From positions 18,823,200-18,887,199 of the forward strand of contig OW679202.1 of NCBI GenBank assembly GCA_940337035.1: a DNA stretch of 64,000 nucleotides, read 5' to 3'. Made by a program: the position numbers and the translations under genes. The notes beneath the pieces were generated by a model, which made no database searches, had not been told where the DNA came from, and worked only from the letters and a program-made list of their open reading frames with translations. Source of the stretch: Agriotes lineatus (taxonomy: Eukaryota; Arthropoda; Insecta; Coleoptera; Elateridae). The stretch's first letter is position 1. Each line of letters starts with the position of its first letter. Shown here piece after piece: positions 1 to 10,379 of this stretch.

Positions 1-298
1 ACATGGGCTGGTATCCACATGACGCGCACAATTTTCCCATTTTTGTATGCACTTGTTAGTTTTTCGCGAAATTGTATCACCTGAAGATTTTTATTATAGA
101 GATCTGTTATGGCAGATAAAGCACTTAGAGAGTCACTCATAATTATGTATTTATTAGAATGATCATTTTGTTGGATGTAGTCCAATGATTTATTGAGAGC
201 AAATAATTCAGCTCCAAACACTGAACATTTATCGTTTAGCCGATAACTTTCACTGTAGTCATTGCACATAAACGCACATCCTGTACCACTATCTGTTT
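1..298 (-). pseudogene. RNase H domain remainder of the I-group LINE (other frame)
   Basis: Just after the YTDGS motif at the end of ORF2 the RNase H reading continues in a different frame, from about 298 down to position 1. It contains the family pattern DSGTGCAF, then CSVFGAEL (the conserved E), then MSDSLSAL (the conserved D), and runs off the window at WIPAHV, the usual lead-in to HxGIxGNExAD. No stop is seen in this frame. The break lies in a short A run near 300 and looks like a single missing base, either a real 1-bp deletion or an assembly error. This is a continuation of ORF2, not a separate gene. Confidence 0.8.
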
Positions 299-3229
299 TG
301 AACCATCCGTATATATCTGAAGATAATCGGGGAACTCACTTAAGATGATAGAATGTAATGTCGTTTTGTAGATGGAGGTAGGTGTACTATCTTTTGGGTA
401 TTGCGTTAGGTGCCAATTTACTGGGACGGGATATGTAAGCCAAGGAGCTATAGATGATTTCCCATGCGAGAGACGATAGTTGATGGGATTTAAATGGTCC
501 AGGTAAAGCTTAGCTCGGATAGTATATGGAGGAGTTTTTTGGATGTTAAGACTGTACAGGTTTTGGTAATGTGGATGTAGAACATCATTATGATTTATGT
601 GCTGTGGGTTACTTTTCACTGCTGCTGTGTAATTTAGTAGTTGTAGATTTCTTTTATAAGATGGTGGTAATTCTCCTGTGGTACTGTATAAACTAAGCAG
701 TGGGCTGGTTCTGTGAGCACCAGTGACTAGTCTCAATCCATTATTGTAAACCGCATCCAGACTTTTCAATATAGTTGTGGTTGCATTTGAGTACAAAAAA
801 CTTCCATAGTTTAGTTTAGATTCTATGGTCGCTTTAAAGATTTGGAGTAACACGCTTTGATTTCCTCCCCATTCTTGGTGCGAAATTACTTTTAATACGT
901 CAATGGATTTTTGACACGCATTCTTTATATACTTTATGTGAGGAATCCATGTCAACCTTTTGTCTAATATCATGCCTAGACATTTTATTTCAGACACAAA
1001 GTTTAACTGTATTGAATCTAGATATAGCTCAGGATCAGTTTGGTTTCGTTTTCTTGTGAAATGAATGCATTTAGTTTTTTCATTGCTTACTTTCAGACCG
1101 TTTGAGTTGCTCCATATTTGTAGAGTATTTAAAGCATTTTGGAGATTGTTCCTAGTTTGTTCTAGGTTTGAATTTGAACAGTAAATGATTAAGTCATCAG
1201 CATATAAAATTGTTTTTATATAGTTGTTCATTCCTTCAGTTATACTGTTAATGGCTATCAAGAAAAGGCTTACACTTAAAACCGATCCTTGTGGAATTCC
1301 ATTGTCTTGACTTCGAACTTGAGACATAACTTCATTTATTTTGACAGAGAAAGTTCTATGTGTTAGAAAATTTTTAATAAAATGTAACATATGACCTTTA
1401 AACCCCCAATCGATCAATGTTTTTATGATTTGAAGTTTCCACACCTTATCGTATGCCTTTTCTATATCACAGAAGATGGCGATCAGATGATGTCCATTAA
1501 GGAAAGCATTCCTTATATCGTTCTCTAGTTTAGCTAAGTTATCGTAAGTACATCTGCTATTTCTGAACCCACTTTGTGTTATGTTTAGCCTGTCCTCCTT
1601 CTCTATGCACCACATTAAGCGTTTATTAACCATTTTTTCTAATAACTTGCACAATACGTTAGTCATGCTTATGGGCCTGTAACTAGAGCATTCAGTTTTC
1701 TGTTTCCCTGGTTTCAGTATAGGGACTACCATTGCATTTCGCCAACTTCTTGGGAAAGTTTCAGTATTCCAAAGATGATTATAGAAATTTAGTAGCGAAA
1801 TTTTTGCAGATTGTGGTAAATGCTTTATCATTAGAAAATGAATCTGATCAGGACCAGGACTACTATCTTTACAATTTTTTAGTGCATGTTCCAATTCAGG
1901 TAAGGTAAAGGTGATGTTAAAATCTTCGCTGTTGTCCGAGGATGAAGTAGAGGATAGAACACTGTTATTTAATTCACTCTCCTTTCTTGATTTTAGTTCT
2001 AAAAAAGCATTTGAATAACTGTTATTACTGGATACATTATAGTAGAATTTACTAAACTTTTCTGCTATTTCAGGTGTCGAAGTAACTATGCTATTATTTA
2101 TATTTAGAGCTGGTATATGAAACGCATTGTTATTTCCTTTAACCTGTTTAATTCTGTTCCATAATTCTTTATTGGTAGTCATATGATTAATTGAGCTTAT
2201 GTATTTAGCCCAAGTTGTTGCTTTGCTTTCTTTAATAATCCTTCTAGCTTTTGCTCTAGCTTTTTTGAAAGCTATTAGATTGTCTAGCGATTTGTTTCTG
2301 AGGTACAAGTTGAAGGCCTTCTTCTTCTCTTTAATAGCTACCTTGCATTGCTGGTTCCACCATGGAATTGTATATTTGTTGACTCTTGATTCTTTGGTTG
2401 GTATCGATTTTTCAGCAGCTTCAAATATTTGACATGTTATCATTTCAGTATTGGTATCGATGTCGTTGTGTATAGAGAAAGATAGGTTGTTATGTGTAAA
2501 AATTTCGGCGAAGAGTGCCCAGTTTGCTTTTTTAAAATCCCATTTAGGTCCATATGTTGGCTGAGGTTGATTTCTCGTGTTATACTTAATTTCTGTTAAT
2601 ATAGGTAGATGATCACTACCATATGGGTATGGCAGGGGTAACCAATTGATTGCAGTTTTTATTTTAGTATGACAGATTGTTAGATCAATTGCCGAAAAAG
2701 TTTGTGTTCTTTCATCAATGCGGGTAAAGGAACCATCGTTTAAGAGTGTTAAGTGGTCAGCTTCCAGAATTTTCTTGATTTTCTTTCCATTAGCATTTGT
2801 TTTGTAACTTCCCCACAGATAGTCGTGAGCATTGAAATCGCCTACAATTATATAAGGTGTTGGGAGATTATCTATTACTGTTGATAAATTGTCGGTGTTT
2901 AGTTCATAATTTGGAGGTACGTATATGTTACTGATTGTTAGTTTCTGTGGAGTATATATTTCAATGGCAATTGCTTCCAGTTCTGTATTTAATTGTAATT
3001 CTGCAGCGTGAAGGTCTGTCTTAATAAAGATACTGACTCCTCCACTTGCGTGATTTCGTTGCCTACAATAATGGAAACCTTGATAGCCCTTGAGATATGG
3101 ATTTTGATTGTTTTTGAAATGCGTTTCCTGTAGACATAGAACGTCAGGATTGTTCTCAGATAGGAGAAGTTGAATGTCGTTGAGTCTTGTGTAAAAACCA
3201 TTACAATTAAACTGAATTATTTTGAACAT
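236..3229 (-). CDS. LINE ORF2: endonuclease - reverse transcriptase - (broken) RNase H
   Basis: A 997-residue polyprotein for target-primed reverse transcription in the nucleus. The N-terminus is an APE-like endonuclease (QFNCNG at 6-11, QETHF near 35, GDFNAHDYLWGS near 131, SDHLP near 206) that nicks target DNA. The RT follows at about 460-740 with FCDIEKAYDKVW near 588, GIPQGSVLS near 645 and the catalytic YADD near 674. The ORF then enters RNase H (YTDGS near 972) and stops early at 236 because of a frameshift near 300; the domain continues in another frame to position 1. The ATG at 3229 follows the ORF1 stop with no gap (TAAATG), suggesting translation by termination-reinitiation. The clade follows from RNase H and domain order; the family name cannot be given from sequence alone. 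Confidence 0.9.
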   Translation of the reverse strand: MFKIIQFNCNGFYTRLNDIQLLLSENNPDVLCLQETHFKNNQNPYLKGYQGFHYCRQRNHASGGVSIFIKTDLHAAELQLNTELEAIAIEIYTPQKLTISNIYVPPNYELNTDNLSTVIDNLPTPYIIVGDFNAHDYLWGSYKTNANGKKIKKILEADHLTLLNDGSFTRIDERTQTFSAIDLTICHTKIKTAINWLPLPYPYGSDHLPILTEIKYNTRNQPQPTYGPKWDFKKANWALFAEIFTHNNLSFSIHNDIDTNTEMITCQIFEAAEKSIPTKESRVNKYTIPWWNQQCKVAIKEKKKAFNLYLRNKSLDNLIAFKKARAKARRIIKESKATTWAKYISSINHMTTNKELWNRIKQVKGNNNAFHIPALNINNSIVTSTPEIAEKFSKFYYNVSSNNSYSNAFLELKSRKESELNNSVLSSTSSSDNSEDFNITFTLPELEHALKNCKDSSPGPDQIHFLMIKHLPQSAKISLLNFYNHLWNTETFPRSWRNAMVVPILKPGKQKTECSSYRPISMTNVLCKLLEKMVNKRLMWCIEKEDRLNITQSGFRNSRCTYDNLAKLENDIRNAFLNGHHLIAIFCDIEKAYDKVWKLQIIKTLIDWGFKGHMLHFIKNFLTHRTFSVKINEVMSQVRSQDNGIPQGSVLSVSLFLIAINSITEGMNNYIKTILYADDLIIYCSNSNLEQTRNNLQNALNTLQIWSNSNGLKVSNEKTKCIHFTRKRNQTDPELYLDSIQLNFVSEIKCLGMILDKRLTWIPHIKYIKNACQKSIDVLKVISHQEWGGNQSVLLQIFKATIESKLNYGSFLYSNATTTILKSLDAVYNNGLRLVTGAHRTSPLLSLYSTTGELPPSYKRNLQLLNYTAAVKSNPQHINHNDVLHPHYQNLYSLNIQKTPPYTIRAKLYLDHLNPINYRLSHGKSSIAPWLTYPVPVNWHLTQYPKDSTPTSIYKTTLHSIILSEFPDYLQIYTDGSKQIVVQDVRLCAMTTVKVIG

Positions 3230-4645
3230 TTAGGTAGATAATTGTGAATTATTATAGTCTGATGGTGCATCAGACATATCAGTGTTTGTTTGTAGTAGCT
3301 GTTTATTTATATTTGACATTATTCGCGTGAATCGATACTTTATTTTTCTATGTTTAAGCGAAGCGTACATATCCTTTAAACTTCTTAATAGGAGGTCTAC
3401 ATCTTTAGTATATTTTTTTGTTACTGCTAACGGGTCAGGTGTTGAGTATATTTCTTTTATAAACAGTTTTAGATCTTTGAATGATATTTCGTACCTGTCG
3501 GGGTGTGCACTTAGTAGATCCTTTAAGGGTTCTAATTGTTCATCTAAGGAGGGTTGATTTGTAGAGCTATCGTCTTCTGCATTTGTTTGTATTTTTGAGG
3601 GTGTTTTTTTCTTCTTTTTATTTTTATTTCCTGTTTTTGGTGTAGGCGGAGTTTCATGTGAAAAACTATTTGTATCGCTATCGGGCTCATCTTCGGTCTT
3701 ATTAGCTGTGTCATTGCTAGTTGAATGTAATAGTCTCTTGTTTCCTTTGTTTATAGGTATCGGGTATGTTGTTTCATTATTTTGTGAACTACATAATTCT
3801 TGTATTTCAGCATCCATAAGATTTGTACATTCTGATGTAACCTGACGAGGTGGTATATTTGGTGTTTCTTTGTCTTTGAGATTGGGGCATGCTGATGCTG
3901 GGTGTCCTGCTTGGTGACATTTGTAACATTTGTTATCGTCTTCTTGAATATATATCCTATACTGATCGTGTTCAAATGATATTATTAAGGAATTCGGTAG
4001 GGTCTGATTTTCATTTGGTGCAATAAAAACATATCTGCGAAAGCTTACAATATGAGCATATTCACTATCACCTAATCCAGCTCTGATAAAATATATTGGG
4101 GATACTAATTTTACTCCTACGTCGGTAAGGGTTCGTTCTAGAATTTCATTGGGGATAATTGGACTCACGTTAGATATGATGACTTTTTTTGCTGGGTTTA
4201 TAAGTCGACGTATCTCTACATTTCCGTCATTTATTTTTATTCTTGGATTGTTGTCAATAATATTATCAACTATGTCCTTATTCGTAAGATAAATGCAAAT
4301 TCTGTTATTTGATAGCCTAGAAGCAGCAAGTATATTTTTTGGATTGACAAGTTTGCCAACAGCATAGATATAATCTTTTATGCTAATTCCATCGACTGCA
4401 TTCATAACTACCGCCTGGTCCTTTTGTGGGTATCTAAATGGGGTTACATCTTTAACAGCTTTTGCAAAATTTTGCATCCTGTTTGGCTGAGGGTGAGACA
4501 CGATGGGATTAATTAATATTTGAGAGGTAGCGGAGTTTCTGTGGCTGGAAACCCCACTTTGTTCGATAAATTTGTTCATATCGGTTGCAGGTGCATTAAC
4601 TGCAATCCCGTCCATACTGATTTTGGTGCATGACCTGCAGGTCAC
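3230..4645 (-). CDS. LINE ORF1: gag-like RNA-binding protein with zinc knuckle
   Basis: A 471-residue protein directly upstream of ORF2. Such proteins bind the element RNA and form the ribonucleoprotein needed for retrotransposition. Visible features are a CX2CX4HX4C zinc knuckle (CYKCHQAGHPASAC) near residues 238-251, preceded by an RRM/PRE-like region around 85-235 (KKVIISNVSPIIP, VKLVSPIYFIRAG), and a charged, low-complexity lysine/serine-rich stretch after 300 that includes a KNKKKKK run. I used the first ATG at 4645; a second in-frame ATG ten codons later is equally possible. The frame is fully open, consistent with a young copy. The single knuckle fits I-group and related LINEs. Confidence 0.85.
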   Translation of the reverse strand: MTCRSCTKISMDGIAVNAPATDMNKFIEQSGVSSHRNSATSQILINPIVSHPQPNRMQNFAKAVKDVTPFRYPQKDQAVVMNAVDGISIKDYIYAVGKLVNPKNILAASRLSNNRICIYLTNKDIVDNIIDNNPRIKINDGNVEIRRLINPAKKVIISNVSPIIPNEILERTLTDVGVKLVSPIYFIRAGLGDSEYAHIVSFRRYVFIAPNENQTLPNSLIISFEHDQYRIYIQEDDNKCYKCHQAGHPASACPNLKDKETPNIPPRQVTSECTNLMDAEIQELCSSQNNETTYPIPINKGNKRLLHSTSNDTANKTEDEPDSDTNSFSHETPPTPKTGNKNKKKKKTPSKIQTNAEDDSSTNQPSLDEQLEPLKDLLSAHPDRYEISFKDLKLFIKEIYSTPDPLAVTKKYTKDVDLLLRSLKDMYASLKHRKIKYRFTRIMSNINKQLLQTNTDMSDAPSDYNNSQLST

Positions 4646-4775
4646 GACCGTATGATAGGTAGTTAACTTATCGCTCTATATAGGAAGGAATTGTTAGGTA
4701 GGTATCGAAAAGGTGTGTGTACTTGCGTTTGCGGTAAACAGTGAAATAGGCACCCGTCGCAGAGGCACAAAACTA

Positions 4776-4807
4776 CGTCCACTCGTTACCCACGATCACT
4801 CGGAACT
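4776..4807 (-). promoter_or_regulatory. Candidate internal Pol II promoter (Inr + DPE) of the I-group LINE
   Basis: Reading the minus strand, GGAGTTC with A at 4807 resembles an arthropod initiator, and GGACGTA starting at 4780 matches the downstream promoter element at exactly +28. This arrangement is known for Jockey and I elements, which carry their promoter inside the 5' UTR. It is only a motif and spacing match, and the Inr is imperfect. Confidence 0.3.
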
Positions 4808-4859
4808 CCTTGATTACTTTAGTTGCTGCTTCTGATTAAGTGCGAATTAATTGCAACCG

Positions 4860-6090
4860 GAGATAACAATAAGAAGTTTTTTCACTTTCTTTAATTTGCC
4901 ACATTTCTCTCTTTTTTTTCTTGTTAACCTGTATTACCGTGGACAGTCGCATTCATAAGCGTTTCAATATCTTGATTTTTAAGAATTTTTGACAAATCTT
5001 TTTAAAATGTTCGTAATTTCAAAGGTAGCTCGTCACGAGCTTGCCTGCCACAGAATATCACTACAAGTATGTCGAAATTGAAGACAATACAGAGGTCTAT
5101 AAACACTAGGGTAGTATAAAACTTCTTCCAGAAAATATGCAATAATTTAGACATATACATTATATTGCAACCTATCCAGATATTCCACTACCAAATCATC
5201 AAATTTGCAGAAATACTTAGTTATATTGACCAAAAATGGAGTTTACATATAAAAAAGTAGTAACAGCTATTAGTTCAGTCGTTATCTGAATAATTACGAT
5301 AACACAACATTGAAGTGTTCGTTCATATTATTCGATTTTAATGGCTTATACTTGAGATGTTATTACGTAAATTCACTTTCTATGTAAAATAAAAAAACAT
5401 CGAAAATACATTATATCACATTACAAAATACACACATGAAAAATGTCTAAGAAACACACAATTTAGTCATATACATTTCTAATTCTACTATTTCTAGAAT
5501 AAAATTAAAATAACGTTTGAACATAATTATTATAGTGGCTTAGAAAATGCTATTTTCTTACCTTGCTTGTTTACATTTATGCGGTCAAATATGCTTTTGT
5601 GGTGCTTCGAATGTTTTCTTCTGCAGCTTCCTTTGTAGTTTCAACAATTTTTTTCGGTTGTGTATAATAGTGGTGCAGCGTGACCAATAACGCTGTCATT
5701 TAAGCCGGGATAAGATGTTTCGGGCAATTGGTATTATTAAAGGTGGTGCTAGTAAAGTTGATGATGCAACAGCTTTGGCAAGAACAAGAGGGAGCATTAT
5801 TAATTTATTATGGCTGTGTTATCAAGAATCTAAACATCTATAGGAATAGCATCCAGGAAAATCGCGAATTACAACGCCGATTCAGGATAGATTTTTAAGG
5901 CTAAAAACATTATGGGTTAGTGTTCTACAAAATACACCTGATGTAACATGTAACTGCCTTCGACCGAATTCTTAGGAACAAATTACATGCAGTCAATCTT
6001 TCTTCTTGTCGCCCTCTAAGATGTCCATCGTTTGAACCAATTGTTTAATTAAGCAACACCTTCTTGGAGATTGTGTGCTGGTGAATATAT
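4860..6090. other. No recognisable gene
   Basis: AT-rich sequence with many stops in all frames. I see no conserved domain, splice-framed exon or clear terminal repeat. Confidence 0.5.
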
Positions 6091-6099
6091 GTCATCATT

Positions 6100-7640
6100 T
6101 TTGTGACTGTCGCTGTGTCGTCAGCATACATGGCACAATCAGCATTGGGTATGGTTGGAATGTCAGACATACATATATGGCCAGCGACTCTAAAAGTGTT
6201 AGTATACTCTGAGGTTGTTGAAGAATTTTCTTGGTTGCTCACCACATGTTGCGATCCCCGCGGTCTAGGTTTCCTATATAGTGATTGTGTGATTTGAATC
6301 TATGTTTGTCCAGGTTTTCTTTAACGATTCTAATTAGTTGGTTAAGTCGGGCTTTGGTTACTGGGTTCCACGTTCTTTGCTACAATCTTCTGATCCTGTT
6401 TTTGTTTAATTAAGTTAAATATAGCAGGTGGGGGAGTTAAGTAATTTGATTATCTACATAATCGGTTTGTAGTAGTATCATTGTGGATTACTTGAGTAAT
6501 ATTCTGATTGAGTGTTTTAGTGGCACTGTTAATTTCCACGTATGAGGTAAGATTTGTTGGACATGGCAGTAATTTATTCATTGAAATCTGGAATTTTCAA
6601 CCTAGCGAACCATTTATTAATTTGGGAATTCAGAGTATTGATGGACCGATAAGCCAAGAGCTACGGTTGCTGGTAAATGATCAGAATCGGTTTGGTTAAT
6701 TGGAACAGGTACATTTTTATGAAGAATTATATATTATATATCGGGAAAATAATCTGATCGGAATGGAAAGTGCGTGTAATACACAGGTGTTGCTATTTGT
6801 ATTCCTAGTTCGGAAACAAACTTGTCGAGTTTGATATCGTTTGGGTTCGTTTTTCTACAATCCCAGTGGGATTTGTGGTTCTAAATATATTTTCAAGTTC
6901 ATCTCGCTTAAGTTGTCTATTGGGTGGCTTATATCGGAAGATTAGTTTTATAGTGTTATTACTTGCCATTGTCATTTTTATTACTGCTACTTCTATGTTG
7001 TTTATATTGTGTACGTCTAATGGTGTAATTACGAGGTTATTCTAATATTCGGTACCCTAAGATCGCAAATTTTTCGTTGTGGATGAAGTAAGTGTGTTTC
7101 TGTCACATATGCAATATCAATGCTGTGTCTTGCAAGAAATGTACTCGTATATGTCGATCTTTGATTCTTTAGCTCTTTGCATTTGAACTATTTAGTGTTA
7201 ACGTGTGTGGGGGTTTATAATTATTTTCCGTCATTGAAGAACATTGGGATTATAGATATTATTCAAGTTGTAATTTGTTTGAGATAAGGTGATAACAGTT
7301 GTAAAATATTGTGAAGAATTTTTGATACAAACGGATTAGGTTTGGTTGTTGATTGAATGTTATTTATTGTCATTAGCAACATTCTGGTTATTGGCCACAA
7401 TATCAGCATATGTAGAATTTGGGGTGATGTAAGGACCTTCCTTATAGTTGGCCGCATGGCAACCCCCGCAAGTAATAGATCCAGGCTTGACCTATTTATG
7501 TGCTGCTTGCATTTAATACATTGTGGGGACAGATGACAGTAATTTTTATGATGCCCCACACGTTGGCAGTACTGTTACGTCGTGGTTTAACAGTGACTAA
7601 ACAATTAAAAAATCTGTGTAAATTGAATATTTCTTTGACT
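6100..7640 (-). pseudogene. Ancient, deleted Jockey-group LINE
   Basis: Pieces of a Jockey-type element appear in the right order on the minus strand. First a gag zinc knuckle (GHHKNYCHLSPQCIKCK, 7559 region). Then endonuclease remnants around 7200-6650, including an ETHLLHPQ-like stretch, a YKPPNRQLK block near 6930 and SDHLPAT near 6685. Last an RT palm fragment near 6100-6170 (SDIPTIPNADCAMYADDTA). Reading frames are broken repeatedly, and the endonuclease-to-YADD distance is far too short, so most of the RT has been deleted. It is much older than the LINE at 1-4.8 kb and of a different clade (no RNase H, two-knuckle gag). Confidence 0.75.
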
Positions 7641-7671
7641 TTGCAATAAATGACATAGGTACTTTCTTTTT

Positions 7672-8351
7672 ACTTCCTTTTACAATAAAGGAAGTATTGG
7701 ATTTACCCTAAAAATTTGAAATTGAGTTTTCAACAGATCTTCACGTTCTAGAGTCCCCTGAACCCAAAAAACATTTTTTTTTCATTGGTCTGTCTGTCTG
7801 TCTGTGTGTGTGTCTGTCTGTGTGTGTATCTGTCTGTGAACAGAATATCTCAAAAACGAAAAGAGGTATGGCGTTGAAACTTCATATATAAGTTTTGTGT
7901 ACTATGTAGATGAGACAGCAAGATTTTTAAGAAAATCGCATAACCGAAAGTAGGTGTTTACTCTTGTAATTTTTCAATTTTTCGATTTTTTCAAAAACGG
8001 CCCTAACGATTTTTTAAACTTTACATTTTTACTAAATTTTTAATGTGTATTGATGTGAAATAGGTGATTTTCCAGTTGAATACTTCTAAAATGGGTTTCT
8101 TTTGTTTTTTTTTCTATTTTTTTTATTAACTCCTATTGTAAATAAAACACAACGTATATTATTACATTTTTGAATTCAGCTTAAAATTCTAGAAGAAATT
8201 TGTCTCTTTAACTAACGCTCTATTTTGTACCGTTTTTGTAGAATTTGTAATTTTTGAAAATTTTTGACAAATGGTTAAAAATTAAAAATGAAATTTTTTA
8301 TTAATTATAAGATCACTGTAAAAGGAAGTTGTGTGAGTGTATCACACCAGA
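7672..8351. mobile_element. Non-coding TIR repeat, copy 1 (ACTTCCTTTTAC family)
   Basis: Starts with ACTTCCTTTTAC at 7672-7683 and ends with its exact inverse GTAAAAGGAAGT at 8318-8329; similarity to copy 2 continues to about 8351 (CACCAGA). The start also contains an internal hairpin (ACTTCC...GGAAGT). A TCTG/TGTG-rich microsatellite lies near 7790-7840, followed by a conserved block around AATATCTCAAAAACGAAAA. No coding potential. Length and TIRs suggest a non-autonomous DNA element. Confidence 0.7.
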
Positions 8352-8354
8352 TTT

Positions 8355-9170
8355 TTGTTATTTGATCACGAGCCTTAAGGCTGCAGAATGTATATAGGCT
8401 GTAATGCGATTCTACTTCCTTTCGAACCATTCGTGCGTTGCTCCTCCATTTAAATCACTGCACTTAGATCGTTTACGCGCGGAAAAATTGATTCAAGAAG
8501 CTGTAATTCCAAGAAGGCGAGCACTAACAATGTTTAGAAGATATATCACAACACATTAATATCAAGCGATGCCTATTACTTGGGTATGGTAGCGTTTTAC
8601 TATATCGACACAGAATTTGAAAAATTGGTTCTGGTTTAAATGAAAATCTAATGTCAGTTTTTAAGCTTTTGCTAACTGCTAATTCACTAACAATTTTATG
8701 ACATTTATTTTGATTTTACATTTTTTGAGTACCTCATGGTAGAAAGTCATAGGATTAAGAAGAAGAGGAAATTACAACTCTGAAAACTGAGATGCATGGA
8801 AAAAATATCCTCACGATAATTGTGATTTGTACAAAAAGTCTCTTTCACCTTTCGGTGTCGAGGATCATTCATTTTGTACAGAAGGGCAACAGAGATAACT
8901 GCCACCTTGAAATAGTATTATTACTCCTCTCAGTATTTATACAAATAACACAACTTGTGTATATCAGTTTTTGAGCAGTCCATACCTTATACAGGGTGTC
9001 TGTTTCTCGACCGTAAGCTTGGGGATACCAGTTATCGTAAGAGATACCATGTCTGTTAAATAAGGGAAAAGTTGCATATTCGAATGCTGAATCTATGGCG
9101 TAGCCAGGGTTCCAGATAAAGGGGTCCATACATTTATATACACAATTAACTACTATTACTATTGTTATTG
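8355..9170. other. No recognisable gene
   Basis: Stretch between two copies of the same repeat. Only short open frames with no family resemblance. Confidence 0.4.
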
Positions 9171-9171
9171 T

Positions 9172-9820
9172 TACTTCCTTTTACAATAAAGGAAGTATTG
9201 GATTCACCCCAAAAATTCAAAATTGAGTTTTCAACAGATCTTCATGTTTTCGAGTCCCCTGAACCCAAAAAACATATTGTTGTTCATTGGTTCAGTAGTC
9301 TGTGTGTCCGTCCGTCCGTCTGTGAATAGAATATCTCAAAAACGAAAATAGGTATGGCGTTAAAGCTTCATATATTAGTTTTGTGTACTATCTAGATGCG
9401 ACATCAAGCTTTTGAAGAAAATCGTATAACTGGAAGTATTTTGTTTACTCTTGTGATTTTTCAGTTTTTTTGATTTTATCAAAAACGGCTGTAACGATTT
9501 TTTTCAAACTTTACATTTTTATTAAATTTTTAATGTGTATTGATGTGAGATAAGTGATTTCCCAGTTAAATACCTCTAAAATGGGTTTCTTTTGTGTTTT
9601 TTTTTCATATTTTTTTATTAACTCCTATTTTAAATAGAACACCCGGTATATTATTACATTTTGTAATTCAGTTTACAAGTTTAGAGAAAATTTTGTACGG
9701 CTTTTGTAGAATTTGTAATTTTTGAAAATTTTTGACAAATGCTTAAAATTAAAAATCTAATTTTTGGCTAATTATAAGATCACTGTAAAAGAAAGTTGTG
9801 TGCGTGTATAACACCAGACT
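9172..9820. mobile_element. Non-coding TIR repeat, copy 2 (ACTTCCTTTTAC family)
   Basis: Same layout and orientation as the copy at 7672. Left end ACTTCCTTTTAC at 9173, right end GTAAAAGAAAGT (one mismatch) near 9795, same internal blocks and same final ACACCAGA. The microsatellite is shorter here (TCTGTGTGTCCGTCCGTC), so it evolves independently of the rest. Confidence 0.7.
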
Positions 9821-9974
9821 TATTTAGTAGTCTGGTACGTAAGATTTAGATCAACAATTTTTCTGATAAAATCTATTTAAAGATTCACCGAAATCGCAAA
9901 AGCGTTTAATCATTCTAACATAATTAAAACAATTATGAAAAATCTATGAGATGCAGATACCCCATTTACAGTTG

Positions 9975-10372
9975 TACAAGGTGGCGCACAGCCGACTGAT
10001 ACATTTTAAATCACTGTTGGAGTAAAAATAATTCTTTTAAAACAACGAAACATGGATTTTATAATAACCAAAAACACCAAATTTTATTTTTTAAATATTA
10101 CATCAGACAGGTGGCCTTGAAGGTAATGCTGCACGCGGTTGAATACCGAAATGCCGTTGAAAATTGCGTCTTGTCTGTGTAATGGATTTAGTCTCATAAT
10201 TAAACCGAACTGCCACTGTACGATGAACTAAGGTCCATTGCTCCATTATAATTACTAAACATTAACTTGAAAAGTTACACTAACTGTTGCGAATAGCAAA
10301 GTTGTGTTAGCACTGTCACTTCGACAGAAAACCAAAAACACAATGTATCAGTCGGCTTTGCGCCACCTTGTA
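9975..10372 (-). mobile_element. Mariner/IS630-type MITE, ~400 bp, ~30-bp TIRs, TA target sites
   Basis: Left end TA-CAAGGTGGCGCACAGCC at 9975 and right end the inverse, with TA dinucleotides at 9975-9976 and 10371-10372. About 29 bp of TIR match with one or two differences (GGCGCACAG against GGCGCAAAG). A TA duplication and this architecture mean Tc1/mariner/IS630. The element keeps the start of a transposase on the minus strand (10246-10103), so it arose by internal deletion of an autonomous copy. Confidence 0.85.
10103..10246 (-). pseudogene. N-terminal remnant of a mariner/IS630-type transposase inside the MITE
   Basis: 47 codons from ATG to TGA. The peptide begins MEQWTLVHRTVAVRF and continues TRRNFQRHFGIQPRAALPSR, which matches the N-terminal helix-turn-helix of a large insect mariner-like transposase group (pattern RxFxxHFxxxxxAxxPxR). 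Everything after the first DNA-binding helices is gone, including the catalytic DDE/D region, so it can only be a fossil. Confidence 0.7.
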
Positions 10373-10379
10373 TTATCAT

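Larger units (their letters stand above)
1..4807 (-). mobile_element. I-group non-LTR retrotransposon, 3' end outside the window
   Basis: A long minus-strand LINE with a gag-like ORF1 followed directly by an ORF2 holding APE-type endonuclease, reverse transcriptase and the start of an RNase H domain. RNase H after the RT is typical of the I group, not of Jockey or CR1. Both ORFs are open for almost their whole length, so this is a recent insertion. The 3' UTR, tail and target duplication lie before position 1. The 5' limit is inferred: the 160 bases upstream of ORF1 contain an Inr-like A at 4807 and a DPE-like GGACG read from 4780, exactly the +28 spacing used by internal Pol II promoters of insect LINEs. 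The 5' end is the weakest part of this call. Confidence 0.88.
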
